Part shown: positions 1-8,220 of the stretch, in pieces
Numbering within the stretch: the stretch's first letter is position 1
How the letters are laid out: each line of letters opens with the position of its first letter
Origin: CAVXYG01 sp963766005
GTDB lineage: Bacteria; Actinomycetota; Actinomycetes; S36-B12; GCA-2699445
Direction of reading: 5' to 3'
DNA: 64,000 nt
Assembly (NCBI GenBank): GCA_963766005.1
Contig: CAVXYG010000006.1
Coordinates: forward strand, 372,001-436,000
Notes under the pieces: model-generated
What the model was told of the DNA's origin: nothing
The model's database searches: none
The model's input: the letters and a program-made list of their open reading frames with translations, nothing else
Translations under genes and position numbers: made by a program

Positions 1-37
1 AAGGTGAGGGTCGCGGGTTCGAATCCCGTCGTCCGCT
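1..37 (+). tRNA. tRNA-Gly (GCC), 3' part only
   Basis: Only the 3' half is inside the window: the end of the anticodon arm (AAGGTGA), the variable loop, a T arm with GCGGG/CCCGT around TTCGAAT, and the 3' acceptor strand CGTCCGC followed by T. The anticodon lies upstream of base 1. Glycine is inferred from the AAGGTGA arm and the acceptor sequence typical of actinobacterial tRNA-Gly(GCC), and from its usual position before tRNA-Cys and tRNA-Val. CCA is not encoded. Confidence 0.75.
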
Positions 38-85
38 CGAGCGGCTTCGTTTTCCCAGAGGCAATTTGGGATACGGGACGGTCAG

Positions 86-156
86 GGTGGCGTGGCCGAG
101 AGGCGAGGCAACGGACTGCAAATCCGTCTACACGGGTTCAAATCCCGTCGCCACCT
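86..156 (+). tRNA. tRNA-Cys (GCA)
   Basis: The acceptor strands GGTGGCG (86-92) and CGCCACC (149-155) pair fully. The anticodon GCA sits at 118-120 in the loop CTGCAAA, the T loop is TTCAAAT, and the discriminator is T as expected for cysteine. CCA is not encoded. It lies 48 bases after tRNA-Gly and 10 bases before tRNA-Val, so the three are probably cotranscribed. Confidence 0.95.
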
Positions 157-166
157 CGGTTGTTCG

Positions 167-239
167 GGGCGATTGGCGCAGTGGCTAGCGCGCTTCCTTG
201 ACACGGAAGAGGTCACAGGTTCGATCCCTGTATCGCCCA
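167..239 (+). tRNA. tRNA-Val (GAC)
   Basis: The acceptor strands GGGCGAT (167-173) and ATCGCCC (232-238) pair, with discriminator A. The anticodon stem CTTCC/GGAAG encloses the loop TTGACAC with anticodon GAC at 200-202. The T loop is TTCGATC. This is the last member of the Gly-Cys-Val cluster. Confidence 0.96.
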
Positions 240-267
240 CCCATAGTCCGGCACCATCGCGGGCATT

Positions 268-282
268 CCGCCGCTTCGGCGG
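268..282 (+). terminator. possible terminator of the tRNA cluster
   Basis: A perfect six-pair GC hairpin (CCGCCG, CTT loop, CGGCGG) lies 29 bases after tRNA-Val. There is no T-run, as is common in actinobacteria. It could be chance in DNA of this composition. Confidence 0.35.
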
Positions 283-668
283 CCGTGTCTTCAAGGACTT
301 GCCCGAGACAGCACTGCACGCCCCCGTCGCTGGTAGTGGCCATTGCCCCACGCAGTGAGGGGTCCGCCTAGGTCCACAGCCGGGGCGCTCCGGCGCCTTG
401 GCCGCGTGCCACAGTGGTGGCGGGGCCGACAAACCGGAGTCGAAGGAATCGGACGCGACCTCCGAAACCGTGTTCCCGCCCCCGCCGGCGCAGTGGACGC
501 GAAGCCGGACTGCGCCACCCACCTCGGCGTCAACCCCGTGCTGTACCGGGCCGCCCAGTGCGCGCTGCCGATCGTCGTCGGGGTGGTTGGTCCTCGGCTG
601 GTGGCGCCGGCAGCCCCGGCGGGGTCGCTGGCCCGATCCGTTTGGAGTCGGCAATGAGCGGACCTCCC
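283..668. other. intergenic region without a recognisable gene
   Basis: The stretch between the tRNA cluster and the CREST gene has overlapping open frames on both strands, but none gives a recognisable protein or a ribosome-binding site. I see no RNA gene or repeat. The right end holds the -10 box of the next gene. Confidence 0.5.
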
Positions 669-674
669 TAGACT
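669..674 (+). promoter_or_regulatory. -10 box TAGACT, leaderless start
   Basis: TAGACT is followed by exactly six bases and then the ATG at 681. This is the usual actinobacterial geometry for transcription starting on the start codon. No ribosome-binding site precedes the ATG. Confidence 0.6.
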
Positions 675-680
675 GAGAGC

Positions 681-1205
681 ATGTTCGGTACCGACGGGAT
701 CGGCGAGAGCGACTGCGAGGCCGTCGGCGGCGGCCTCTTCGCCCAGCCCGTCAACGCAGCCACCAGCGCCGCCTACGTCCTTGCCGGCATCGTCTTGTGG
801 CTGCGCCTGCCGAAGGCGGAGCGGTTCCGCGCCGGCGGACTGTTCGCGCTGCTCCTGGCGCTGATCGGCATTGGCAGCATCGTGTACCACGGGCCGCAAC
901 TGCCCGGCGCCCGCCTGATGCACGATCTCCCGATCCCGGGTCTGCTGCTGCTGACCGTCGTGGTGGTCCTCTGGCGGTGGCGCGACGGGTCCACGGTCTT
1001 CCCCGGCAGGTCCACCGGCCGGCTGTGGGTCGCGATCGTCGCCTTCGTCATCGCGCCGATCGCCTACGGACTCGGACGCACCGGGTCCCCGCTGTGCGAT
1101 GCGGACGGCGAGGTCCAACTCCACGGCGTCTGGCACGTCCTGACAGCGGTGGGCTTCGTCGTCGTGGGAGAGATTCTCTTCCGACCACCGGCTAAGGTGA
1201 CCTAG
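681..1205 (+). CDS. CREST-superfamily membrane hydrolase (ceramidase-like)
   Basis: This 174-residue membrane protein has about six hydrophobic segments. It carries the metal-site residues of the CREST family (alkaline ceramidase, PAQR receptor and Per1 relatives): GSIVYH near residues 71-76, the Asp of MHDLPIP near 87-92, and HGVWH near 150-154. By family knowledge these Ser, His and Asp residues hold a metal that activates water for amide or ester hydrolysis in the membrane. The N-terminal CEAV...QPVN stretch also fits bacterial members. The substrate cannot be read; a lipid amide is a guess. The ATG is supported by a leaderless -10 box six bases upstream. The gene lies 31 bases before an acyltransferase gene, with which it may be expressed. 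Confidence 0.7.
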   Translation: MFGTDGIGESDCEAVGGGLFAQPVNAATSAAYVLAGIVLWLRLPKAERFRAGGLFALLLALIGIGSIVYHGPQLPGARLMHDLPIPGLLLLTVVVVLWRWRDGSTVFPGRSTGRLWVAIVAFVIAPIAYGLGRTGSPLCDADGEVQLHGVWHVLTAVGFVVVGEILFRPPAKVT

Positions 1206-1236
1206 CCGGAGCAGACCGCACACTAGGAGCTCGACG

Positions 1237-2568
1237 ATGACCGTGCCGGGCCAGCAGCCCGCCGACGATGCCGCCGCGAAAGGTCGCCTCGTCCGCAGTC
1301 TTGCACGGTTGATCAGCACCCTTGTCTACCGCGAGATCGATATCGCAGTCGACCCCAGGCTCGGCGGCAGCCGCGGTCCGATCGTTGCGGTCTCCAACCA
1401 TTTCGGCGGTCTGGCAGACGGTGTGCTGCTCGTCGACGCCTCGCCGCGCATGCCCCGCGTCGTGGCACGCGACGTCATCTTCGCCATCCCGGTTGTCGGT
1501 CGACTCGCCCTGGCCGCCGGAGGTATTCCGGTCCATCGCAGGGCTGATGGGCGACGGGAATCCAACGACGACATGTTCGCCAACTGCTACGAGGCGCTCG
1601 AACAGGGCGAGATGATCCTGATCTTCCCGGAAGGGGTCACCCAGGATGTGCCGCATATCGCTCCGGTGAAGACCGGTGCGGCTCGCATCGCTCTCGGGGC
1701 GCGCGCTGCCGGCACCTCGGGCATCAGCATCGTGCCGGTCGGCGTCCACTACGAGGACAAGGCGGTCTTCCGCAGCCGGGTCCTCGTGAACATCGGTGCC
1801 CCGCTGGACCTCGACCGGTGGGCATCGGCCCGCGGCGTCAGCGGCGGCGCCGACGATGCCGATGCGGTCCACGAACTCACGGGCTTGATCGAGACCGGGC
1901 TGCGCGGCGCTGCGCCGGACTTCCCGGACTGGGAAACGGCCCACACGTACACCACCGCAGCCGAAGTTCCCCTGCACGATGTTGCGGACACCGGCCTGCC
2001 GTTGCGATACGGCGACACGCAGTTGCTGGCCAAACGGCTTCAGGCGGCCGACCGGGACGGAGCGGTTGCCCAGCTTGCCGACGGCTACCGCTCGGCGCTC
2101 GCCAAAGCGCGCTCTTCGGACGCGACCGTCGCGCGGAACGGACGGCGACAACGGCCCGGGGAGTCGGAGTCCACGTGGCGTGACCTGGTGCTGAGCCTGG
2201 TGCTTCTGCCCTACGCCGTGGTCGGGGTGGTCGTCGGTTTCCTGCCGTGGCTGCTGGTCCAGGCCGTGCGGCTCATCCCCGCCGCGCCCGCGGTTCGGGC
2301 AACGCTCACACCGGGACTGGCCGGGCTCGCCTTCGGCGTCGAATGGATCTTGGTCGCGTGGCTGATGCACCGTCAAGCGGGACCCGCGGGCGCCGGTGCC
2401 GCCTTTCTGCTGTTCCCCTTCTTCATCGCTGCGACCGTGTTCGTCGCGGAGCGGCTAAGCCTGCTCGTCCGTCGAATCGTCGGCGGCAGACGTCCGCCTC
2501 AGCAGGTGCTCGCTGCGCTGGCGGAGCGCCGCAGTGCCCTGTCTGCGCTGATTTGGCAGCGGCTATGA
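1237..2568 (+). CDS. PlsC/GPAT-type acyltransferase with membrane C-terminus
   Basis: The 443-residue protein has an N-terminal acyltransferase domain. The catalytic motif is N54-H55 with an Asp at 61 (H-X5-D, as in eukaryotic Gpt2/Sct1-like enzymes, rather than the H-X4-D of classical PlsC). FPEG is at 130-133 and KTGAAR follows. The C-terminal third (about 310-400) has several hydrophobic segments. The expected reaction is transfer of an acyl group from acyl-CoA or acyl-ACP to glycerol phosphate or lysophosphatidate at the membrane; the precise acceptor is not evident. The start has a good AGGAG site seven bases upstream. The stop overlaps the start of the next gene by four bases (ATGA), so the two are translationally coupled. 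Confidence 0.75.
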   Translation: MTVPGQQPADDAAAKGRLVRSLARLISTLVYREIDIAVDPRLGGSRGPIVAVSNHFGGLADGVLLVDASPRMPRVVARDVIFAIPVVGRLALAAGGIPVHRRADGRRESNDDMFANCYEALEQGEMILIFPEGVTQDVPHIAPVKTGAARIALGARAAGTSGISIVPVGVHYEDKAVFRSRVLVNIGAPLDLDRWASARGVSGGADDADAVHELTGLIETGLRGAAPDFPDWETAHTYTTAAEVPLHDVADTGLPLRYGDTQLLAKRLQAADRDGAVAQLADGYRSALAKARSSDATVARNGRRQRPGESESTWRDLVLSLVLLPYAVVGVVVGFLPWLLVQAVRLIPAAPAVRATLTPGLAGLAFGVEWILVAWLMHRQAGPAGAGAAFLLFPFFIAATVFVAERLSLLVRRIVGGRRPPQQVLAALAERRSALSALIWQRL

Positions 2569-2891
2569 ACTTCGACCTCGTGTACTTCACCATCCCGGTC
2601 CTCGTCGTCTGGCTCATCGTGCTGCTCGACGTCGCGGTGCGCGGGGACCTCTCGGTGCTGGCCAAAGCCGCGTGGATCGCAGCCGTCACCCTGTTCTGGC
2701 CGGTGATGATCCTGTACCTGCTCCTCCGTCCGGTCCAGGGCAGGATGCAATCGAGTTCCGCCGTTCGCGGCCGCAAGTCGAATCCCCACCAACGACTCGT
2801 CGTGGCGGTCCTCGATCATGATGCCGGCATGCTCAGCGACGCCGACTACCGCCGCACCACGGCCGAGTTGCGCAGCGGACGCGAACCCTAG
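2565..2891 (+). CDS. small two-helix membrane protein
   Basis: This 108-residue protein has two hydrophobic helices (about 5-25 and 35-58), the second ending LYLLLRP, and a polar C-terminal tail. The pattern loosely resembles the two-helix N-terminal domain of phospholipase D/cardiolipin synthase-like proteins, but no catalytic motif is present. The tail (LDHDAGMLSDADYRRT) looks like a short C-terminal helical motif. The start overlaps the upstream acyltransferase stop by four bases, so the protein is probably made with it and may assist it in the membrane. Function unknown. Confidence 0.65.
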   Translation: MNFDLVYFTIPVLVVWLIVLLDVAVRGDLSVLAKAAWIAAVTLFWPVMILYLLLRPVQGRMQSSSAVRGRKSNPHQRLVVAVLDHDAGMLSDADYRRTTAELRSGREP

Positions 2892-2973
2892 GGCCTGCAC
2901 CGTCGCGACCGGGGGCAGCCGGTGTCGCGGGTCCCGTCCTCGGCGGCGAGGGGTACCGGAGCCAATGCGCTCA

Positions 2974-3993
2974 TCATCCCTGCCCGTGGGCGACCAGACC
3001 AGCCCCTTCCCTCGACAGCGCTACCATGCGGGACACCGCTCGGTAGTACTTCTTCCGGTAGCCGCCGCTGAGGAGTGCCGGCGCGAACAGCCGGTCGAGC
3101 GGCACCCCGCTGACGATCAACGGGACGTCGCGGTCGTACAACCGGTCCACCAGGACCACCAGTCGCAGAGCGGCCGCCTGATCGGAGACCGACACCACGT
3201 CGGTCAGGTGCACGGCGGTGATGCCCTCCACGAGCCGGCCGTACTTCGACGGGTGGACCCGGGCCAGGTGCGCCAGGACCTCGGCGAAGTCGTCGATCGT
3301 GGCGCCCGGCGCGAGGCGGGCGCGCACCTCCTGGGCAGGGAGCGGCGGCGGCGGGTCCGGCATGCCGCGGTGCCGGAAGTCCGGTCCGTCGATGCGGTAG
3401 ATGTCGAAGTGCCCGGCCAGCCCCTGGATCTCACGCAGGAAGTCGTCCGCTGCGAACCGCCCCTCCCCCAGCCTGTCGGGCAGCGTGTTCGACGTCGCGG
3501 CCAGCCGAACTCCCAGATCCACGAGCCTGCCGAGCAGGGTCGACATCAGGACGGTGTCGCCGGGATCGTCGAGTTCGAACTCGTCGATGCACACCAGTCG
3601 GTGGGTGGCCAGCGCCGCTACCGTGCGCTCGAATCCCAGCGCGCCCACCAGGTGCGTGTACTCCACGAACGTGCCGAAGGCGACGGGTCCGGGAACGGCG
3701 TGGTACAGCGACGCCAGCAGATGGGTCTTGCCGACGCCGAAGCCGCCGTCGAGGTAGATGCCCGGCCGCGCCTCGGGAGGTGCACCGCGCCGGAAGAGCC
3801 GGCGGCGCGGTTCCGGCTGGGCCAACCGCGCGGCGAAGGCCTGCAATCCCGCCACTGCCGCGGCCTGCGTCGGCTGGTCCGGACTCGGCACATAGGTCTC
3901 GAAGCGCACGTCGCGGAACCTGGGCGGCGGCACGAACCCTGCCAGCAACTGATCCGGCGACACCGACGGGTTCCGGTCCACGAGCCGCTGCAC
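2974..3993 (-). CDS. zapE: cell division protein ZapE (AFG1-like ATPase)
   Basis: This 339-residue AAA+-type ATPase has Walker A GGFGVGKT (83-90), Walker B LVCIDEFE (133-140), a sensor-like ATSNT, and the C-terminal YRKKYYRAVSR region seen in ZapE/AFG1. In Escherichia coli ZapE binds the Z-ring and modulates FtsZ polymers; the actinobacterial role is inferred. The open frame extends further upstream, but the GTG at 3993 is preferred. It begins the conserved N-terminus, and a TACCCT -10 box lies exactly six bases before it, giving a leaderless start. It is divergent from the RibD-like reductase with only 53 bases between them. Confidence 0.88.
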   Translation of the reverse strand: MQRLVDRNPSVSPDQLLAGFVPPPRFRDVRFETYVPSPDQPTQAAAVAGLQAFAARLAQPEPRRRLFRRGAPPEARPGIYLDGGFGVGKTHLLASLYHAVPGPVAFGTFVEYTHLVGALGFERTVAALATHRLVCIDEFELDDPGDTVLMSTLLGRLVDLGVRLAATSNTLPDRLGEGRFAADDFLREIQGLAGHFDIYRIDGPDFRHRGMPDPPPPLPAQEVRARLAPGATIDDFAEVLAHLARVHPSKYGRLVEGITAVHLTDVVSVSDQAAALRLVVLVDRLYDRDVPLIVSGVPLDRLFAPALLSGGYRKKYYRAVSRMVALSREGAGLVAHGQG

Positions 3994-3999
3994 CGCTCC

Positions 4000-4005
4000 A
4001 GGGTA
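4000..4005 (-). promoter_or_regulatory. -10 box TACCCT, leaderless start of zapE
   Basis: On the minus strand TACCCT is followed by six bases and then the GTG start at 3993. This fixes the start of zapE far inside the longer open frame. Confidence 0.55.
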
Positions 4006-4046
4006 TCGGGCTGCCGGGCCGGGCAAGTCCTGACAGGATCGGGGCC

Positions 4047-4763
4047 ATGCACCGGCTCCTGGCTTCCAGCGCCGACGCCTCCGACGAGGAGTTGGCGCAG
4101 TGGTACGCGTTCGACGTCGGCGTGCGCTCGAACATGGTGATGAGTGCGGACGGCAGCGCGGTCGGCGGCGACAGCCTGTCCGGCACGATCTCAGGCCCGG
4201 CCGATCGGCGCCTGCTCGGCGTACTGCGCGGCGTGGCCGACGCGGTCGTGGTGGCGGCGGGCACGATCCGGGCGGAAGGCTATGCGCCGATCCGCTCCCC
4301 GGATTCGCTGCGCGGGTACCGCCGCGCAGCCGGACTCGCCGAGCACCCGGTCCTCGTGATCGTGACCCGGGCACCGCGACTGGACCCCGCCCTGCCGATG
4401 TTCACCGAGGCACCGGTCCGGCCGATCGTGGTGTGCGCGCAGGACAACCGGTCGCTCACGGGTGTGGCCGAGGTTCTGGAGTTCCCGGACGACGACGGCC
4501 ACGTCGATCTGCGGGCGGCCCGCGCGGCGCTGCGGCAACGAGGCCTGTCCCGGCTGCAGTCCGAAGGTGGGCCCCAGCTGCTCGGCGGCCTGCTGGCCGC
4601 GGGACTCCTGGACGAGTACTGCATCACCGTCTCCCCGATCGTCGTCGGCGGCACCGGAAAGCGGCCGGTCACCGGGCCGCAGGTGCCCACCGGCTTCCGC
4701 CTGGTCCATGCGCTGGTGGACGGCGACTTCCTCTTCCTCCGCTACCGGCGAGCCGATCGGTGA
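4047..4763 (+). CDS. pyrimidine reductase family protein (RibD C-terminal/DHFR-like)
   Basis: The 238-residue protein has the dihydrofolate-reductase-like fold of the RibD C-terminal domain: NMVMSADGSAV near residues 30-40, the ADRRLLGVLRGVADAVVVAAGTIRAEGY region (ligand and NADPH side), and the closing SEGGPQLLGGLLAAGLLDEY motif typical of 5-amino-6-ribosylaminouracil reductases. The likely reaction is NADPH-dependent reduction of a pyrimidine or pterin-like substrate. Standalone actinobacterial members have no settled substrate. A CAGGAT element seven bases before the ATG suggests a leaderless start. The stop overlaps the ligase start by four bases (GTGA), so the two genes form an operon. 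Confidence 0.8.
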   Translation: MHRLLASSADASDEELAQWYAFDVGVRSNMVMSADGSAVGGDSLSGTISGPADRRLLGVLRGVADAVVVAAGTIRAEGYAPIRSPDSLRGYRRAAGLAEHPVLVIVTRAPRLDPALPMFTEAPVRPIVVCAQDNRSLTGVAEVLEFPDDDGHVDLRAARAALRQRGLSRLQSEGGPQLLGGLLAAGLLDEYCITVSPIVVGGTGKRPVTGPQVPTGFRLVHALVDGDFLFLRYRRADR

Positions 4764-5873
4764 GCGGCCTGCCGTTCGATCCGGGCGTCCCCCCGATGCT
4801 GGCCAAGCCGGTCGGCAGCACGGTCCCGCTCCCGGACGCTGTTCCCGGCGGTCTGCTCTACGAACCGAAATGGGACGGGTTCCGAATCCTGGTCTACCGG
4901 GCCGAAGACCGTGTGGTGCTGCAGCCCCGCCGGGCGGAGGATCTCGCCTATGCCTTCCCCGAGGTGGTGGCGCAGGCGATGGCACAGCTGACACCAGGAA
5001 CGGTCGTGGACGGCGAGCTCGTCAGCGCCCATGACGGGCGGTTGTGGTTCGAGGAGCTCGGGATGCGGCTCCGGCCGCGAAGCGAGGCGGGCGGCTGGAA
5101 GATCGCGGAACTGTCGCAGCAGTACCCGGCCTCCCTGATCGCCTTCGATCTGCTCGCCGTCGAGGGCACGGATCTGCGGGCGACGCCCAACCGAGAGCGA
5201 CGGGCCGCGCTGGAGGCGGTCAGCCGCACCTGGCGCCCGCCGTTCCACCTCAGCCCGGCCACGACCGACGTCGACACTGCTCGGCGGTGGTTCTCCGTGT
5301 TCGAGGGCGCCGGACTCGACGGAGTGATCGCCCGCCCCCTCGACGAGGTGTACACCCCCGGCAAGCGGACGCTGCTGGAAAGTGAAGCATGCGCGGACGG
5401 CCGATGTGGTGGTTGCCGGTTGGCGTCCCTACAAGGCGCCGGGACCCGACGGTCGGCCGGTCGTGGGGTCGCTGCTGCTGGGCCTCTACGACGACGCGGG
5501 CGTGCTGCACCACGTGGGCGTGGCATCATCGTTCACCGCGCTGCGCCGCGCCGAGCTCGTGGTGGAGCTCGCCGGCTCCGCTGAGCCCGACCCGTCGGAG
5601 CACCCGTGGCATGCGTGGCCGGCGACGTCCCAGACTCCCTCCCAGCGGGTGCCGGGCGCACCCTCCCGATGGAGCGGCGGCAAGGATCTGTCCTGGATCC
5701 CGCTGCGGGCCGATCTGGTGGCGGAGGTCGGCTACGACCACATGGGAGGCGATCGGTTCCGCCATGTGGCCTCGTTCAAGCGTTGGCGACCCGACCGGGA
5801 TCCGTCCTCGTGCACCTATGCGCAGCTCGAGCGACCGGTGCGCTTCGACCTCGCGGACGTGCTGCAGGCCTGA
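4760..5873 (+). pseudogene. ATP-dependent DNA ligase, LigC type, apparent frameshift
   Basis: Read through one frame change, this is a ligase of about 370 residues. The first frame has adenylation motif KWDGFR (Lys is the AMP acceptor), FDLLAVEG and GLDGVIARP...YTPGKR. The second frame resumes at KVKHARTADVVVAG (motif V) and runs through GSLLLGLYDDAG and HPW to the stop at 5873, like the C-terminal OB domain of LigC. The frames join at 5371-5381, where CTGCTGGAAAGTG has one base too many (or two too few). The first frame alone would run on to 5584 with unrelated sequence. In motif IV the usual Lys of the AKP segment is Arg. The gene is either truly disrupted or carries a sequencing error. LigC-type enzymes seal nicks in repair with a separate LigD-type polymerase; one lies at 8221-9330. 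Confidence 0.8.
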
Positions 5874-6059
5874 CCGCGAGGCGCCGTGGGGCTCGGCATC
5901 AGGTTGATCACCACTGGGTCGACGCAGGTCGGGGTGAGGAGATCGTAGGCAGCACCGCAGCTCACCTGGGCGGTGAAGCCCAGGGATACCAGGTCGGCCT
6001 CGTCGCGCAGCCCTCCACATCCCGCGATGCCGGTGGACCGCCGCGACGCACCGGCGAGG

Positions 6060-6065
6060 CACAAT
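6060..6065 (+). promoter_or_regulatory. -10 box CACAAT, leaderless start of recQ
   Basis: CACAAT is followed by six bases and the ATG at 6072. It matches four of six consensus positions. It supports 6072 over the internal ATG at 6099. Confidence 0.45.
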
Positions 6066-6071
6066 CGCAGC

Positions 6072-7928
6072 ATGCCCCAGTCAGCGCCGACGGCGACCAT
6101 GCATGCTGCGCAGGTCCTGCGCGAGGTGTTCGGCTACGACGGATTCCGCAACGACCAGGCGGAGATCATCGACCGCGTCGTCAACGGCGGGGACGCGCTG
6201 GTGCTCATGCCGACCGGGGGCGGCAAGTCGCTGTGCTATCAGATCCCGGCACTGGTCCGGGCCGGCACCGGGGTCGTCGTCTCGCCCCTCATCGCCCTCA
6301 TGCACGATCAGGTCGAGGCGCTGCGCCTGCTCGGCGTGCGCGCCGCGTACCTGAACTCCAGCCTGGATGCCGCCGGGGCCGCCGACGTGCAGCGACGGCT
6401 TGCCGATGGCGAGATCGATCTGCTCTACGTCGCGCCGGAACGGCTCGTCACCGCGACGTTCCTGGCCTCGCTGCGACGGCTGCAATCCGCCCACGGCATC
6501 GCCCTGTTCGCCATCGACGAGGCGCACTGCGTGTCGCAGTGGGGGCACGACTTCCGCCCGGAGTACCTCGGTCTGGCGGTACTGGCCGAGGAGTTCCCCG
6601 ACGTGCCCCGGGTGGCACTGACGGCGACGGCCGATGCGCTGACCCGCGGCGAGATCCGGCAGCGCCTCATGCTGGCCGATGCGGCCGAATTCGTCTCCAG
6701 CTTCGATCGTCCGAACATCCGCTACACGGTGGTGGAGAAGGACGATGCGCGCCGGCAGCTGCTCGGCTTCCTGTCGGGGTTCGACGGAGCGTCCGGCATC
6801 GTCTACTGCTCGTCGCGCAAGAAGGTCGACCAGACAGCGGAATGGCTGCGGCGCCAGGGCATCACGGCGCTGGCCTACCACGCGGGCATGGACGCTCCCG
6901 CCCGGCGCGCTGTGCAGGATCGGTTCCGCCGCGAAGACGGCGTGGTCGTGGTGGCGACCATCGCTTTCGGCATGGGCATCGACAAGCCGGACGTCCGGTT
7001 CGTCGCGCACCTGGACCTGCCGAAGAGCATCGAGGCCTACTACCAGGAGACCGGCCGTGCCGGGCGCGATGGCGAGCCGGCGCATGCCTGGATGGCCTAC
7101 GGGCTGAACGATGTCGTCCTGCAGCGGTCGTGGATCGACGGCTCGGACGCACCGCCCGAAGTCCGGCGCGTGGAGTCGGCGAAGCTCGATGCGCTGCTGG
7201 GCTACTGCGAGACGGCCCGCTGCCGCCGGGTCGTGCTCCTGGACTACTTCGGCGAGATCTCGCAGCCGTGCGGCAACTGCGACACCTGTCTGGAGCCCCC
7301 GCAGCTGTGGGACGCCACCGTCGCGGCGCAGAAGTTCCTGTCCGGCGTGATCCGCACCGGACAACGGTTCGGGGCGGGCCACATCATCGATGTCCTGCGG
7401 GGCACCCGTACCGAGCGCATGGCGGCCCTGGGCCACGAGGGTCTGCCCACCTTCGGTGTCGGCAGCGACCTCGACGAGTGGGCCTGGCGCAGCGTGGCGC
7501 GCCAGCTCGTCGCGCAGCGACTCCTCGCGGCGGACGCCCACGGTGGGCTGCGAGTCACCGAGCTGGCGAGCCCGGTGCTCGGCGGACAGGCGCCGCTGGA
7601 GCTGCGGAGGCCCGCGCCGCGGACGAAACGGGGCCGGACCCCCTCGACCTCCCGGAGTGGGGCACCGGACTCCCCAGAGCTGAGCGCGTCGGCCGCGGCG
7701 CTGTTCGACATGCTGCGCGCGGAGCGCAAAGCGATTGCCGAGGAGCAGGGCGTGCCCGCCTACGTCGTGTTCCACGACGCGACGCTGCGAGAGATGGCGG
7801 TGCGCCGTCCCGGCTCGGTCGAGCAACTGCTCGCGGTACCCGGGATCGGCGCGGCCAAGGCGGAACGGTACGGGGAGCGGATCCTGACGGTCGTGAGCGG
7901 GCACCTGGAGGCCGTCGCGGAGGAATAG
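6072..7928 (+). CDS. recQ: ATP-dependent DNA helicase RecQ
   Basis: The 618-residue protein has full RecQ architecture: a superfamily 2 helicase core with Walker A PTGGGKS (47-53), DEAH (149-152), and the aromatic-rich SQWGHDFRPEY loop. The C-terminal helicase half has ATIAFGMGIDKPDVR and QETGRAGRDG. A zinc-binding stretch (CETARCRR...CGNCDTC) and winged helix follow, and an HRDC domain lies at about 535-610. It unwinds DNA 3' to 5' and acts in recombination and fork repair. Length matches Escherichia coli RecQ. It lies in a small repair cluster with the LigC-type ligase and the LigD-type polymerase. A linker of about 35 residues rich in Arg, Pro and Thr precedes the HRDC domain. Confidence 0.95.
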   Translation: MPQSAPTATMHAAQVLREVFGYDGFRNDQAEIIDRVVNGGDALVLMPTGGGKSLCYQIPALVRAGTGVVVSPLIALMHDQVEALRLLGVRAAYLNSSLDAAGAADVQRRLADGEIDLLYVAPERLVTATFLASLRRLQSAHGIALFAIDEAHCVSQWGHDFRPEYLGLAVLAEEFPDVPRVALTATADALTRGEIRQRLMLADAAEFVSSFDRPNIRYTVVEKDDARRQLLGFLSGFDGASGIVYCSSRKKVDQTAEWLRRQGITALAYHAGMDAPARRAVQDRFRREDGVVVVATIAFGMGIDKPDVRFVAHLDLPKSIEAYYQETGRAGRDGEPAHAWMAYGLNDVVLQRSWIDGSDAPPEVRRVESAKLDALLGYCETARCRRVVLLDYFGEISQPCGNCDTCLEPPQLWDATVAAQKFLSGVIRTGQRFGAGHIIDVLRGTRTERMAALGHEGLPTFGVGSDLDEWAWRSVARQLVAQRLLAADAHGGLRVTELASPVLGGQAPLELRRPAPRTKRGRTPSTSRSGAPDSPELSASAAALFDMLRAERKAIAEEQGVPAYVVFHDATLREMAVRRPGSVEQLLAVPGIGAAKAERYGERILTVVSGHLEAVAEE

Positions 7929-8220
7929 CCGATGCCGATACCCAGCTGCCGATGCACCCGTGGTCGACTGCCATCCGCTCCGGGGAACCGGCGGAGGGCA
8001 GACGAGATCGGGGCAGGGGGCGGTCGGCAGTGGGCGGTTCGAGTACCGCGTCGATCGGAGCGCCCACCATGGCCGCCGCGTCCCGCCGGCCCTGCACCGG
8101 CATCGAACACGGCGGCCGTGCCAGCGGGTGCGCTGACCGAGGCGCCGGGAAGCCGCGTCGACGGCAGGCGCCTGCTGCGGCGATGTCCGCCGCGGATGTG
8201 CGCCAGCACCGTGCGGGCTG

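Noticed and set aside
5371..5383. Programmed ribosomal frameshift in the ligase
   Set aside because: There is no heptanucleotide slippery site or clear downstream structure, and family members are not known to use frameshifting. An indel is simpler.
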